A DNA stretch of 64,000 nucleotides from Bariatricus massiliensis (lineage in GTDB: Bacteria > Bacillota > Clostridia > Lachnospirales > Lachnospiraceae), in assembly GCF_900086725.1 (NCBI RefSeq), contig NZ_LT574836.1, positions 576,034 to 640,033 on the forward strand. Reading direction: 5' to 3'. The translations under genes were made by a program, and so were the position numbers. Every line of letters begins with the position of its first letter. Positions within the stretch are counted from its first letter, which is position 1. Below the pieces are notes generated by a model that saw only the letters and a program-made list of their open reading frames with translations, was not told where the DNA came from and did not search any database. Shown in pieces: positions 52,501-61,215 of the stretch.

Positions 52501-53067
52501 TCCGAGCGTTATGATTTCTTAAAGACGCAGCATGACGATTTAGTGGAGGCGGAAGCGACCTTGAACCAGATCATTGAGGAACTGGACGCCGCCATGCGGA
52601 AACAATTCGCCGAACAGTTTGCCCTTATCTCTCAGGAATTCAACCTCGTGTTCAAGGAATTATTCGGAGGCGGAAAGGGAACGCTGGAGTTGATGGAGGA
52701 CGAAGATATTTTGGAGGCGGGAATTCGCATTGTCGCACAGCCCCCGGGCAAAAAGCTGCAGAATATGATGCAGCTCTCAGGAGGAGAGAAAGCTTTGACG
52801 GCCATTTCCCTTCTCTTTGCGATTCAGAACCTGAAGCCATCTCCGTTTTGCCTTCTCGATGAAATCGAGGCGGCGCTGGATGACTCGAATGTTACCAGAT
52901 TCGCACAGTATTTACATAAACTGACCAAGAACACTCAGTTTATCGTTATTACTCACAGAAGAGGGACGATGACTGCCGCTGACCGGCTCTATGGAATTAC
53001 CATGCAGGAAAAAGGGATTTCCACATTGGTTTCTGTGGATCTTTTAGAGGATGATCTTGACAAATAG
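49507..53067 (+). CDS. smc: Chromosome segregation ATPase SMC
   Basis: The 1186-residue condensin ATPase compacts and separates chromosomes. The N-terminal head has Walker A GPNGSGKSNVADAVRW (about 32-47); long coiled coils flank a hinge (about 500-680) with ETALGGSIQNIV and GGAMSGGAFKN; the C-terminal head has the signature LSGGEKALTA and Walker B FCLLDEIEAALDD. All parts are full length. GGTGGAGGC precedes the ATG. It is followed after 13 bases by ftsY; scpA/scpB lie elsewhere. Confidence 0.97.
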   Translation: MYLKSIEVQGFKSFAHKIVFEFHNGITGIVGPNGSGKSNVADAVRWVLGEQRVKQLRGGSMQDVIFSGTENRKPLSYASVAITLDNSDHKLPVEFEEVKVTRKLYRSGESEYLINGSSCRLKDINEMFYDTGIGKEGYSIIGQGQIDKILSGKPEERRELFDEAAGIVKFKRRKNMSLKKLEEEQQNLVRVNDILSELEKQYGPLERQAETAREYLKKKEELKRYDINMFLMETARLKGQIQEIDDKLGLTQEELAEATQAYSDMKTEYESIEEQMDEIDDSVEKAKRQLNETTLLKQQLEGQIALLKEQIKSARMNDEHYEQRARNIYAELSLRESQKETLQKEKDDIAGKLQKEEERQKQARSALIEQQSRIAEMTALIDENQSEIRELLGNRASTKAKIQHYDTMMEQMKVRGAELSKRLLESQSDGERQKGLYTQYESELREISGKIAGFVEGIKGYEAEIEKLQQEITQKNNQLRIGQTAYHREQSRLDSLKNITERYDGYGNSIRRVMEKKEQETGLLGVVADIIKVEKKYEIAVETALGGSIQNIVTSDEETAKKMIGYLKQNKFGRATFLPLTAIKGGQSVGKPEALKEKGVIGVASELVKVEGKYEKLAEHLLGRTIVADTIDTGIMLARKYRQALRIVTLEGELINPGGAMSGGAFKNSSNLLSRRREIEEFEKTVQLLKREMQEAEKELEETKAKRAALYAKVEEVQHELQKDYVVQNTAKMNLEQVAGKQRLTSESIAQIQKERAQLEEQAKEIEENQDSIQVELETSESLEGELSAKIESMQMELEAERQAESLEVKRNEEIHLAFAALEQKKVFIDENFQRIDEEIEKFNEELNLLDENKGETSSEIEQKETQIADIRRTIEDSKELFAEINEEIAKFQKEREELNKKHKSFLGKREELSRHMAELDKEVFRLTSRKEGYEEASEKQINYMWEEYELTYNRAMEIRDENLTDLALMKKRIQELKGEIKSLGSVNVNAIEDFKELSERYDFLKTQHDDLVEAEATLNQIIEELDAAMRKQFAEQFALISQEFNLVFKELFGGGKGTLELMEDEDILEAGIRIVAQPPGKKLQNMMQLSGGEKALTAISLLFAIQNLKPSPFCLLDEIEAALDDSNVTRFAQYLHKLTKNTQFIVITHRRGTMTAADRLYGITMQEKGISTLVSVDLLEDDLDK

Positions 53068-53080
53068 AGGAGGATAAAGG

Positions 53081-54013
53081 ATGGATTTTTTTAAACGGCT
53101 GGTCTCCGGCCTTACCAAGACCAGAGAGAATATTGTTTCCGGCATAGATAGTATTTTTCACGGATTTTCCAAGATTGATGAGGAGTTCTACGAAGAGCTG
53201 GAAGAGATTCTTATCATGGGAGATTTAGGAGTGAAGGCGACTTACGCCATTTTGGATGATTTGAGGCAGAAGGTCAAGGAGCAGCATATCAAGGAGCCGC
53301 TTGCCTGTAAGCAACTGCTGATCGACAGTATTAAAGAGCAGATGAATGTGGGAGAGACGGCCTATGAGTTTGAAGAGAAAACATCGGTGGTACTTGTTAT
53401 CGGAGTCAACGGTGTCGGGAAGACGACGACCATAGGGAAGCTGGCAGGAAAGCTGAAAGGACAAGGCAAGAAGGTCGTGCTGGCGGCGGCGGACACATTC
53501 CGTGCGGCGGCCGGTGAACAGTTAAAGGAATGGGCAAAGAGGGCGGACGCAGATTTGATCGGCGGGCAGGAAGGAGCGGACCCGGCGGCCATTGTATATG
53601 ACGCGGTGGCCGCTGCCAAGGCCAGAAAGGCAGACGTACTGCTGTGCGATACGGCGGGCAGGCTTCACAATAAAAAGAATTTGATGGAAGAGTTAAAAAA
53701 AATTAACCGTGTGTTGGAGAGAGAGTATCCGGAGGCTTTCCGTGAGACTTTGGTAGTATTGGATGGGACGACGGGGCAGAATGCATTGTCTCAGGCAAAA
53801 GAGTTCAGTGAGGTCGCTGATATTACGGGAATCATCCTGACCAAGATGGACGGTACCGCAAAGGGCGGTATCGCGGTTGCCATTCAGGCGGAACTGGGAA
53901 TCCCGGTGAAATATATCGGTGTCGGAGAAACTATTGACGATTTACAGAAGTTTGATTCGGACGACTTCGTAAATGCACTGTTTACAATGGAAGAAGGAGA
54001 AGAGGCATGTTAA
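53081..54013 (+). CDS. ftsY: Signal recognition particle receptor FtsY
   Basis: The 310-residue GTPase docks SRP-ribosome complexes at the membrane. The N domain (about 1-95) and G domain (about 100-305) are present, with G1 GVNGVGKTTTIGKLA, G3 DTAGRLHN and G4 TKMDGTAKGG. It lacks the long acidic A domain of E. coli FtsY, normal for Firmicutes. AGAGGAGGATAAAGG precedes the ATG. Its end overlaps ilvA by 7 bases. Confidence 0.97.
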   Translation: MDFFKRLVSGLTKTRENIVSGIDSIFHGFSKIDEEFYEELEEILIMGDLGVKATYAILDDLRQKVKEQHIKEPLACKQLLIDSIKEQMNVGETAYEFEEKTSVVLVIGVNGVGKTTTIGKLAGKLKGQGKKVVLAAADTFRAAAGEQLKEWAKRADADLIGGQEGADPAAIVYDAVAAAKARKADVLLCDTAGRLHNKKNLMEELKKINRVLEREYPEAFRETLVVLDGTTGQNALSQAKEFSEVADITGIILTKMDGTAKGGIAVAIQAELGIPVKYIGVGETIDDLQKFDSDDFVNALFTMEEGEEAC

Positions 54014-55221
54014 CATTAGAAAAATTTGAAGAAGCCAGTGAAATCGTGAAGAGGGTCACAAGGCCCACAAAGCTTATGTACAGCGAGTGCCTGAGTGCGC
54101 AGGCCAACGGGAAAGTCTATTTAAAGCCTGAGAATATGCAGTATACAGGAGCCTACAAGCTGAGAGGGGCTTACTATAAAATCAGTACGCTCTCAGAGGA
54201 GGAGCGCGCGAAAGGGCTGATTACCGCATCCGCCGGCAATCACGCGCAGGGTGTCGCTTATGCTGCGAAAGAGTTCGGATGTAAGGCCACTATCGTCATG
54301 CCTACGGTAACCCCGCTCATCAAGGTAGACCGTACTAAGAGCTATGGCGCAGATGTCGTGCTTTACGGGGATGTCTACGATGATGCGTGCGCCAAAGCAT
54401 ATGAGCTGGCTGAGGAGCACGGGTATACTTTCGTCCATCCTTTCGATGATTTGGACGTGGCCACCGGTCAGGGAACCATCGCTATGGAAATCGTGCAGGA
54501 GCTGCCTACCGTAGATTATATCGTGGTTCCTATCGGAGGGGGCGGCCTCATATCAGGGGTCTCTACACTTGCCAAGATGCTGAATCCAAAAATCAAGGTT
54601 ATCGGTGTCGAGCCGGCAGAGGCGGCCAGCATGTCTGCAGCGGTGAAAGAAGGCCATACGGTGACGCTCTCCAGCGCGAATACAATCGCCGACGGTACTG
54701 CGGTCAAGACGGTGGGTGAACAGAATCTGCCTTATGTGCTTGAGAATGTAGATGATATCCTGACAGTAGAAGATGAAGAGCTGGTAGGCGCTTTCCTTGA
54801 CATGGTGGAGAATCATAAGATGGTCGTAGAGAATTCCGGATTGCTGTCCGTGGCGGCTTTAAAGCAGATGGATTTAAAAGGGAAAAAGGCGGTCTGTATT
54901 TTGAGCGGCGGAAACATGGATGTGATTACGATGTCCTCCGTGGTTCAGCATGGACTGATACAGAGGGACCGTATCTTTTCTGTATCTGTGCTTCTGCCCG
55001 ACAAGCCGGGCGAACTGGTGCGGGTTGCCCAGACAATAGCCGACGAGCAGGGAAATGTTATCAAGCTGGAGCATAACCAGTTCGTAAGCATCAACCGGAA
55101 TGCGGCGGTAGAACTCCGTGTCACGATGGAAGCCTTTGGAACAGAACATAAACAGAGGATTATACGGGCGCTGGAGGCAAATGGTTTCCGGCCGAAGACA
55201 ATCAGCGCGAAATTATATTAG
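54007..55221 (+). CDS. ilvA: Threonine ammonia-lyase
   Basis: A 404-residue fold-type II PLP enzyme that deaminates threonine to 2-oxobutyrate. K51 in YTGAYKLRGAYYKI binds PLP, and SAGNHAQGVA and the GGGGLISG phosphate loop are canonical. A single C-terminal ACT-like domain (about 325-404) follows; there is no second one as in E. coli IlvA, so it resembles the short clostridial/TdcB-like class, which is often catabolic. The ATG lies within the end of ftsY, indicating coupling. No other branched-chain genes are adjacent, and no T-box leader is possible here. Confidence 0.93.
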   Translation: MLTLEKFEEASEIVKRVTRPTKLMYSECLSAQANGKVYLKPENMQYTGAYKLRGAYYKISTLSEEERAKGLITASAGNHAQGVAYAAKEFGCKATIVMPTVTPLIKVDRTKSYGADVVLYGDVYDDACAKAYELAEEHGYTFVHPFDDLDVATGQGTIAMEIVQELPTVDYIVVPIGGGGLISGVSTLAKMLNPKIKVIGVEPAEAASMSAAVKEGHTVTLSSANTIADGTAVKTVGEQNLPYVLENVDDILTVEDEELVGAFLDMVENHKMVVENSGLLSVAALKQMDLKGKKAVCILSGGNMDVITMSSVVQHGLIQRDRIFSVSVLLPDKPGELVRVAQTIADEQGNVIKLEHNQFVSINRNAAVELRVTMEAFGTEHKQRIIRALEANGFRPKTISAKLY

Positions 55222-55241
55222 AGAGGATGTGGAATCAGGCG

Positions 55242-55715
55242 ATGGAGTACAGAATACCCAGACCGGGCGAATGCTACAGGCATTTCAAGGGAGACCGTTA
55301 TCAGGTGATAGCTTTGGCAAAACACACGGAGACAGGCGAGGAGCTGGTGATATATCAAGGAATCTATGGAAATCATCCTGTTTATGCCAGACCTCTTGAA
55401 ATGTTTGCCGGAAAGATTGACCGGCAGAAGTTTCCGGATGTCAGACAAGAGTATCGATTTGAATTGGAAGAGGATACGGCGGTTACAGATGCCGGAGAGC
55501 AGAGTCTGCTCATGCAGTTTTTGGAATTAGGGACAAACGAGGAGAAAATCGCGTTTCTTCAGGGCGTGGAAACAGAGATTACCGCTGAATTTATCTCTGC
55601 GGCAGCCCAGAGCCTTGATATGACAGAAACCTCAGAAGCACTGGAGCAGCGCTATCAGGATGTCCTCCATCACCTGAAGACACTGGTGAAATATGAAAGC
55701 GGGAGACTGAGATAA
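55242..55715 (+). CDS. DUF1653 domain-containing protein
   Basis: A 157-residue protein with an N-terminal DUF1653 domain (YRHFKGDRYQVIALAKHTETGEELVIYQ, to about residue 60) and a predicted helical acidic C-terminal half. The domain resembles small beta-barrel folds; its function is unknown. Two starts are possible: ATG 55227, which abuts AGAGAGG with no spacing, or ATG 55242, with that site 15 bases upstream. I chose the latter, which begins close to the domain. It trails ilvA by 20 bases and ends the ftsY operon, followed by a terminator. Confidence 0.8.
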   Translation: MEYRIPRPGECYRHFKGDRYQVIALAKHTETGEELVIYQGIYGNHPVYARPLEMFAGKIDRQKFPDVRQEYRFELEEDTAVTDAGEQSLLMQFLELGTNEEKIAFLQGVETEITAEFISAAAQSLDMTETSEALEQRYQDVLHHLKTLVKYESGRLR

Positions 55716-55724
55716 GTCGGATGG

Positions 55725-55753
55725 GGCGGGAGTTACTGGATTTCCCGCCTTTT
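55725..55753 (+). terminator. Terminator after DUF1653 gene
   Basis: GGCGGGA and TCCCGCC (55725-55731 with 55743-55749) form a stem followed by TTTT. Confidence 0.82.
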
Positions 55754-55820
55754 ATATTGCTGTCCACAGTGATGAGACATCACGTCAATGCATTAAAATA
55801 AATACAATTTGAAAATATCC

Positions 55821-55849
55821 TTGACATTAGTTGTATAATTGTATACGAT
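55821..55849 (+). promoter_or_regulatory. Promoter of the citrate-synthase operon
   Basis: TTGACA (55821-55826) and TACGAT (55844-55849) are 17 bases apart. The -10 lies in an inverted repeat (next entry). Confidence 0.6.
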
Positions 55850-55856
55850 TATACAA
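55831..55856 (+). promoter_or_regulatory. Putative GntR/FadR-type operator
   Basis: TTGTATAAT (55831-55839) and ATTATACAA (55848-55856) are a perfect 9-bp inverted repeat, and the centre contains the palindrome GTATAC (55841-55846). TGTATAC resembles the FadR-subfamily consensus TGTnnACA/GTATAC. It covers the -10 of the promoter, and a GntR/FCD gene lies in the same operon. Confidence 0.6.
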
Positions 55857-55877
55857 AATACTACCGAGGAGTGGAAA

Positions 55878-57269
55878 ATGATGGAGAATAGAAAAGTTTA
55901 CTTAAATGAACACACAAATCTGCTGCAGCTGGAAGAACACATGTATCCGCTTGTGGATGTGCAGACGCCCAATGTATTCCGGAACTTGTTTCACTATGAC
56001 GAGATTCCGAAGATTGCTTTTAACGACAGGATCGTGCCCCATGATATGCCGGATGAGATATGGATTACGGATACTACATTCAGGGACGGGCAGCAGTCAA
56101 GGGCGCCGTACACTACGGAGCAGATCGTGACCATTTATGACTACTTCCACCGCCTTGGAGGCCCCAAGGGAAAGATTCGCCAATGTGAGTATTTTCTCTA
56201 CAGCAAAAAGGACAGAGATGCTGTTTATAAATGTCTGGAGAGGGGATATGAATTTCCGGAAGTCACCAGCTGGATACGGGCAAGTAAGAAGGATTTCGAG
56301 TTAGTCAAAGAACTTGGGCTCAAAGAAACCGGCGTGCTTGTGAGCTGTTCGGATTACCACATTTTCTACAAATTGAAGATGACAAGAAGGGAAGCCATGG
56401 AGCATTACCTATCGGTTATCAGAGACTGTCTGGAAATTGGGGTAAGCCCCCGGTGTCATTTGGAGGATATTACCCGCTCAGACATCTACGGATTCGTGAT
56501 ACCATTTTGTTTGGAACTTATGAATCTGATGGAGGAGTATAAGATTCCTATAAAAATCCGGGCGTGTGATACGATGGGATACGGAGTGAACTTTCCGGGG
56601 GCTGTAATACCACGGTCCATACCGGGCATTATCTATGGCCTTAAGAATCATGCCGGTGTGCCAAGCGAGCTGATAGAATTCCATGGACATAATGATTTTT
56701 ATAAGGCGGTAAATAATTCGACCACGGCCTGGCTCTATGGTGCATCCGGTGTGAACTGTTCCTTGTTCGGAATCGGTGAGCGTACAGGCAACACTCCGCT
56801 GGAAGCGATGGTATTTGAATACGCACAGCTTCGAGGAACACTGGATGGCATGGACACAACGGCAATCAGCGACTTAGCTGATTATTATGAGAAAGAAATC
56901 GGCTACCGGGTACCGTCAAGGACACCTTTTGTCGGAAGAAACTTCAATGTGACGAGAGCGGGGATTCATGCCGATGGACTTTTGAAAAATGAAGAGATAT
57001 ATAATATTTTCGACACAGGCAAGTTCCTGAACCGGCCGCCCCTTGTGGCGGTGTCGAATACATCGGGGCTTGCGGGAATCGCCCACTGGATGAACAGTTA
57101 TTTTAAGCTTGCGGAAGACAGACAGGTGGATAAGAATTCGATTCTTGTACAGCGGGTAAAGGACTGGGTAGATGAAGAGTACGAGACAGGGCGTGTCACG
57201 GTACTCACCGATGAAGAATTGACAACAGTCATTGAGCGGATTTGTGCCGAAGAGGGAATAAATTTATAA
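55878..57269 (+). CDS. HMGL-like acyltransferase, putative Re-citrate synthase
   Basis: The 463-residue protein belongs to the DRE-TIM metallolyase family of 2-isopropylmalate, homocitrate and Re-citrate synthases. DTTFRDGQQSRAPYT gives the metal and substrate site and FHGHNDFYKAV the HxH metal motif; GERTGNTPLEAM follows. There is no LeuA regulatory domain. The FRDGQQSR variant and the neighbours (FCD regulator, isocitrate dehydrogenase) match clostridial Re-citrate synthase, which makes citrate from oxaloacetate and acetyl-CoA in place of GltA. Homocitrate synthase remains an alternative. ATG 55878, preceded by CGAGGAGTGG, is chosen over an in-frame upstream ATG within the operator. Confidence 0.78.
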   Translation: MMENRKVYLNEHTNLLQLEEHMYPLVDVQTPNVFRNLFHYDEIPKIAFNDRIVPHDMPDEIWITDTTFRDGQQSRAPYTTEQIVTIYDYFHRLGGPKGKIRQCEYFLYSKKDRDAVYKCLERGYEFPEVTSWIRASKKDFELVKELGLKETGVLVSCSDYHIFYKLKMTRREAMEHYLSVIRDCLEIGVSPRCHLEDITRSDIYGFVIPFCLELMNLMEEYKIPIKIRACDTMGYGVNFPGAVIPRSIPGIIYGLKNHAGVPSELIEFHGHNDFYKAVNNSTTAWLYGASGVNCSLFGIGERTGNTPLEAMVFEYAQLRGTLDGMDTTAISDLADYYEKEIGYRVPSRTPFVGRNFNVTRAGIHADGLLKNEEIYNIFDTGKFLNRPPLVAVSNTSGLAGIAHWMNSYFKLAEDRQVDKNSILVQRVKDWVDEEYETGRVTVLTDEELTTVIERICAEEGINL

Positions 57270-57307
57270 CAACTACATAACGAATCAGGAGAACAAAAAG
57301 AAAGAAA

Positions 57308-57946
57308 ATGGAAGATAATTCATTGAGAAGTCGAGTTTTTCAGTCAATAAGAGATGACATTCTAAAAGGGAAGTACAGCGAAAAAGAAGAGCTTAGGGAG
57401 GCTACGCTAGGGAAAGAACTGGGCGTGAGCCGTACACCAGTTCGAGAAGCCCTTCGGCAGCTGGAGCTGGAGGGCTTGGTGGAAATCGTGCCAAACAAGG
57501 GCGCCTATGTCACTGGAATCTCCCAGAAGGATGTACATGATATTTACATGATACGTTCTATGCTGGAAGGACTGTGTGCCAGATGGGCCGCAGAGCATAT
57601 TACGCCGGAACAGCTGGAAGCCTTGGAGGAAGTAATACTTTTGGCGGAATATCATGTGGAAAAAGGACATTCCGCTCAGATGACAGAGCTCGATGGAAAG
57701 TTCCATCAAATATTGTATGACGCGTGTGAGAGCAGGATATTGGAACATGTATTGTCAGATTTTCATAAATATGTCCAGCTTACCAGACGCAAATCCGTGA
57801 GGACTGAGGACAGGGCCAGAAAATCTATCGAAGAACACAGGGAGATGCTGGAGGCCATCCGGGCAAAGGACGTGGAGCGCGCGGAGAGACTTGCCAACGT
57901 CCACATTATGCATGTGATGGAGAATCTTCATATGGAACAGGACTAA
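57308..57946 (+). CDS. GntR-family regulator, FCD (FadR) subfamily
   Basis: A 212-residue regulator with an N-terminal GntR winged helix (about 5-72: VFQSIRDDILKGKYS, then LGVSRTPVREALRQLELEGLVEIVPNKGAYV) and an all-helical FCD effector domain (about 85-205), whose acidic and histidine residues (FHQILYDA, EHREMLEA, NVHIMH) may hold a metal and a carboxylate ligand. It lies between citrate synthase and isocitrate dehydrogenase genes. It probably binds the palindrome at 55831-55856 and answers to an organic acid such as citrate or 2-oxoglutarate; that is inference. No close Shine-Dalgarno sequence; AGGAG is 15 bases upstream. Confidence 0.9.
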   Translation: MEDNSLRSRVFQSIRDDILKGKYSEKEELREATLGKELGVSRTPVREALRQLELEGLVEIVPNKGAYVTGISQKDVHDIYMIRSMLEGLCARWAAEHITPEQLEALEEVILLAEYHVEKGHSAQMTELDGKFHQILYDACESRILEHVLSDFHKYVQLTRRKSVRTEDRARKSIEEHREMLEAIRAKDVERAERLANVHIMHVMENLHMEQD

Positions 57947-57980
57947 TTTATGATTTTAATATAGCGCAGGAGGGAGAAAC

Positions 57981-59183
57981 ATGAGCAAAATTCAGATGAC
58001 CGAACCAATTGTAGAGATGGACGGAGATGAGATGACACGAATTCTCTGGAAAATGATAAAGGATGAGCTGTTGATGCCGTTCATAGACTTGAAGACGGAT
58101 TACTATGATTTGGGATTAGAATATCGAAATGAAACGAACGATCAGGTGACCATCGACTCCGCAAACGCAACAAAGAAATATAAGGTGGCAGTAAAGTGTG
58201 CCACGATTACCCCGAATGCGGCACGAATGACGGAATATAATTTAAAAGAAATGTGGAAAAGCCCGAATGGTACGATTCGTGCCATTTTGGACGGAACGGT
58301 TTTCCGTACCCCGATCGTAGTCGAAGGAATCGAGCCTTGTGTGAAAAATTGGAAGCGGCCGATTACAATTGCCCGTCATGCGTACGGAGACGTATACAAG
58401 GGTTCTGAAATGAAGATACCGGAAGCGGGAAAAGTGGAGCTGGTATATACAAAAGAGGACGGAACTCAGGAGCGTGAGCTGATACATCAGTTTACCGGAG
58501 CAGGGATTGTACAGGGTATGCACAATGTGGAAGAATCCATCGAAAGCTTTGCCAGAAGCTGCTTCAATTATGCGCTGGATATCAAGCAGGATTTGTGGTT
58601 TGCCACGAAAGATACGATTTCTAAAAAATACGACCACACTTTCAAGGATATCTTTCAAGAAATCTTTGATGCAGAATATAAGGAGAAATTCGCAGAGGCA
58701 GGAATTGAGTATTTCTACACGCTGATCGACGATGCGGTGGCACGTGTGATGAAGTCTGAGGGCGGCTATATCTGGGCCTGCAAGAATTACGACGGCGATG
58801 TGATGAGCGACATGGTATCTTCCGCCTTCGGCTCACTTGCGATGATGACATCCGTATTGGTATCTCCCCACGGGTATTATGAGTATGAGGCTGCCCACGG
58901 CACTGTGCAGCGCCATTATTATAAGTACTTAAAAGGAGAGGAGACTTCTACCAACTCAGTGGCAACTATTTTCGCTTGGACAGGAGCATTGAGAAAACGC
59001 GGAGAACTGGACGGAAATCAAGAGCTTATGGAGTTCGCCGACAAATTAGAGAAGGCGACTATTGATACGATTGAGGAAGGGAAGATGACGAAGGATCTGG
59101 CATTGATTACCAGCCTACCTAATCCAGTCGTGCTGAACAGTGAGGCGTTTATAAAGGCGATTGCAGAGAAACTTGATAAGTAA
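57981..59183 (+). CDS. icd: NADP-dependent isocitrate dehydrogenase
   Basis: The 400-residue enzyme decarboxylates isocitrate to 2-oxoglutarate. MDGDEMTRILW at the start, TPNAARMTEYNLK, RNILDGTVFR-like RAILDGTVFRTPI and GTVQRHYYKYLKGEETSTNSVATIFAW identify the eukaryotic-type (subfamily II) homodimeric IDH, distinct from E. coli Icd. The coenzyme residues AAHGTVQRHY suggest NADP. AGGAGGGAGAAAC precedes the ATG. With the upstream citrate synthase it supplies 2-oxoglutarate for glutamate; aconitase is not seen here. Confidence 0.95.
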   Translation: MSKIQMTEPIVEMDGDEMTRILWKMIKDELLMPFIDLKTDYYDLGLEYRNETNDQVTIDSANATKKYKVAVKCATITPNAARMTEYNLKEMWKSPNGTIRAILDGTVFRTPIVVEGIEPCVKNWKRPITIARHAYGDVYKGSEMKIPEAGKVELVYTKEDGTQERELIHQFTGAGIVQGMHNVEESIESFARSCFNYALDIKQDLWFATKDTISKKYDHTFKDIFQEIFDAEYKEKFAEAGIEYFYTLIDDAVARVMKSEGGYIWACKNYDGDVMSDMVSSAFGSLAMMTSVLVSPHGYYEYEAAHGTVQRHYYKYLKGEETSTNSVATIFAWTGALRKRGELDGNQELMEFADKLEKATIDTIEEGKMTKDLALITSLPNPVVLNSEAFIKAIAEKLDK

Positions 59184-59185
59184 TA

Positions 59186-59230
59186 AAAAATGGGAAGTTC
59201 CCGCCTATTCGGCGAGTTCTTCCCATTTTT
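59186..59230. terminator. Bidirectional terminator overlapping the ABC-F stop
   Basis: A 12-bp outer stem (59186-59197 with 59219-59230) with A5 and T5 ends and a small inner GCC/GGC stem serves both icd and the convergent ABC-F gene, whose last codons lie within it. Confidence 0.8.
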
Positions 59231-61133
59231 CATATAATTCTTCCAATTCAGCCGCATTGGCGGCCTTTTCTTTTGCCAGTTCCTGACAGCGCACCGAGTT
59301 GGTGTAGACTTCCTCCTGAGAGAGCAGGGCATCGATCTCAGCATCCCGCTCTTCAAGCCAGCCAATCCGTTCTTCCGTCCGCTTTAAATCATTCTGGCGC
59401 TTACGCTCCCGGGCCTGTGCTTCTTTTTGCTCCTGCCAGCTTAATTTGGACTCAGAGACGTCCACAGCGGGTACAGCTTCTGTACCGGAGGTGCCGGTGG
59501 CGGGCGGGACGGCGTAGACTTGTGTCAATTCATCTTTCTTCTCAAGATAGTAGTCGTAATTGCCGATATAATTCACAAAGGTGTTGTTCACCAAATCGAG
59601 AATGCGTGTGGCGGTCTGATTAATAAAGTAACGGTCATGAGAGACATAGAGCACCGTTCCCGTATAATCGTTGAGCGCCCGCTCCAGAATCTCTTTCGAA
59701 GCAATGTCTAGATGGTTTGTAGGCTCATCAAGAATCAGGAAATTGGCCTCGGAAAGCATCAGCTTTGCCAGCGAGACGCGTCCCCTTTCCCCTCCGCTCA
59801 AATCACCGATTAATTTGAAAACATCATCTCCTGTAAAGAGAAAGGCGGCGAGCATATTGCGGATTTCCGTGTTGGTGAGCTTCGGGTATGCATCCGATAT
59901 TTCCTGAAAAATAGTCTTCTCCATATGGAGTACATGATGCTCCTGATCGTAGTAGCCGACTTTTACATTTGTGCCAAGAGTGAAGAAACCACTGTCGGCG
60001 GGGATGACGCTGTTGAGTATCTTTAGAAGCGTCGTCTTACCGGTGCCGTTATCCCCGATGATGGCCACATGCTCTCCCCGGCGGATATCGAAGCTGATGC
60101 CGGTAAACAGAGTCTGCGGCGGGAAAGATTTACTTAAATTTTCCACATGGAGGACATCGTTCCCACTGACGCAGGCAGGCTCCAACTGCAGATGGATATC
60201 TGTGTTCTGCTCTACCGGTTTTTCCAGAGGAGTGATTTTATTCAGCAGCTTTTCCCGGCTCTCTGCACGCCGGATAGATTTTTCTCTGTTAAAGGAGCGG
60301 AGCTTTTCGATAACCGCTTCTTGATGCTTGATTTCCCTCTGCTGGTTAAGGTATTCTTTCAGCTTGGCATCGCGGAGCTGCTTTTTCTTTTCGGCAAAAT
60401 CCGAATAATTTCCCATATAAGTCATGACGCTGCCAAGCTCAATCTCAATGACTTTTGTCACCACTCGATTGAGGAAATAACGGTCATGTGAGACTATCAA
60501 TACTGCGCCTGGATAATTGAGCAGGTAAGTTTCCAGCCATGCGATAGAATTCATATCCAAATGGTTGGTCGGCTCGTCCAGCAGTAAAATATCCGGCTTG
60601 GTGAGAAGAAGCTTCCCGAGAGATACACGGGTCTTCTGACCGCCGGAAAGGGCGTCCACCGGTTTGTCGAATTCCTCTTCCGTAAAGCCCAGTCCCTTGA
60701 GGACGCCGGTCAATTCACTCTTGTAGGCGTATCCGTCGGCCCGCTCAAAAGCGGCGGTGAGACGATGGTAGGAAGCGAGCCTCGCATCCAGCTGTTCACC
60801 GCTTAGATGTGACATTTCCAGTTCTATGGTACGGATTTGCTTTTCCATCTCTATGATTTCGGCCTTGGCGGTCTTCACTTCTTCATATATCGTATTGCCA
60901 CTCATCAAATCCTGATGCTGTGCCAGATAACCTACCGTTTTTCCCTTCGTCAGGATAACTTCCCCGCTGTCTGCCTGAAGTTCCCCCATGACTATCTTGA
61001 GAAGTGTAGACTTTCCGGCGCCGTTCAGGCCTACGAGCGCAGCCTTTTCCCGGTCCTCTATATGAAAGGAACCATCTTTTACGATTATCTGGTCCCCGAA
61101 TGCTTTGTTCAGGTTATGACATGCAAGTATCAT
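59205..61133 (-). CDS. ABC-F family ATPase
   Basis: A 642-residue soluble protein with two ABC domains and no membrane part. Domain 1 has Walker A GLNGAGKST and signature LSGGQKTR; domain 2 has GDNGTGKTT and LSGGERGR. A charged linker (about 240-310) joins them and a C-terminal coiled coil (about 545-642) follows. This is the layout of YdiF/Uup-type ABC-F proteins, which act on ribosomes. It resembles housekeeping translation factors more than resistance types (Vga, Lsa), though this cannot be excluded. It is divergent from rex. AGGAGGTTTTATTC precedes the minus-strand ATG. Confidence 0.9.
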   Translation of the reverse strand: MILACHNLNKAFGDQIIVKDGSFHIEDREKAALVGLNGAGKSTLLKIVMGELQADSGEVILTKGKTVGYLAQHQDLMSGNTIYEEVKTAKAEIIEMEKQIRTIELEMSHLSGEQLDARLASYHRLTAAFERADGYAYKSELTGVLKGLGFTEEEFDKPVDALSGGQKTRVSLGKLLLTKPDILLLDEPTNHLDMNSIAWLETYLLNYPGAVLIVSHDRYFLNRVVTKVIEIELGSVMTYMGNYSDFAEKKKQLRDAKLKEYLNQQREIKHQEAVIEKLRSFNREKSIRRAESREKLLNKITPLEKPVEQNTDIHLQLEPACVSGNDVLHVENLSKSFPPQTLFTGISFDIRRGEHVAIIGDNGTGKTTLLKILNSVIPADSGFFTLGTNVKVGYYDQEHHVLHMEKTIFQEISDAYPKLTNTEIRNMLAAFLFTGDDVFKLIGDLSGGERGRVSLAKLMLSEANFLILDEPTNHLDIASKEILERALNDYTGTVLYVSHDRYFINQTATRILDLVNNTFVNYIGNYDYYLEKKDELTQVYAVPPATGTSGTEAVPAVDVSESKLSWQEQKEAQARERKRQNDLKRTEERIGWLEERDAEIDALLSQEEVYTNSVRCQELAKEKAANAAELEELYEKWEELAE

Positions 61134-61178
61134 GAATAAAACCTCCTGTTAGTTCCTGTCAAATGCTCTATCTACCTA

Positions 61179-61206
61179 ATTATAACGAAAATATAATAAA
61201 AAACAA
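61179..61206 (-). promoter_or_regulatory. ABC-F gene promoter
   Basis: On the minus strand TTGTTT (61206-61201) and TATAAT (61184-61179) are 16 bases apart, adjacent to the divergent rex promoter. Confidence 0.6.
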
Positions 61207-61215
61207 CTATAAAGT

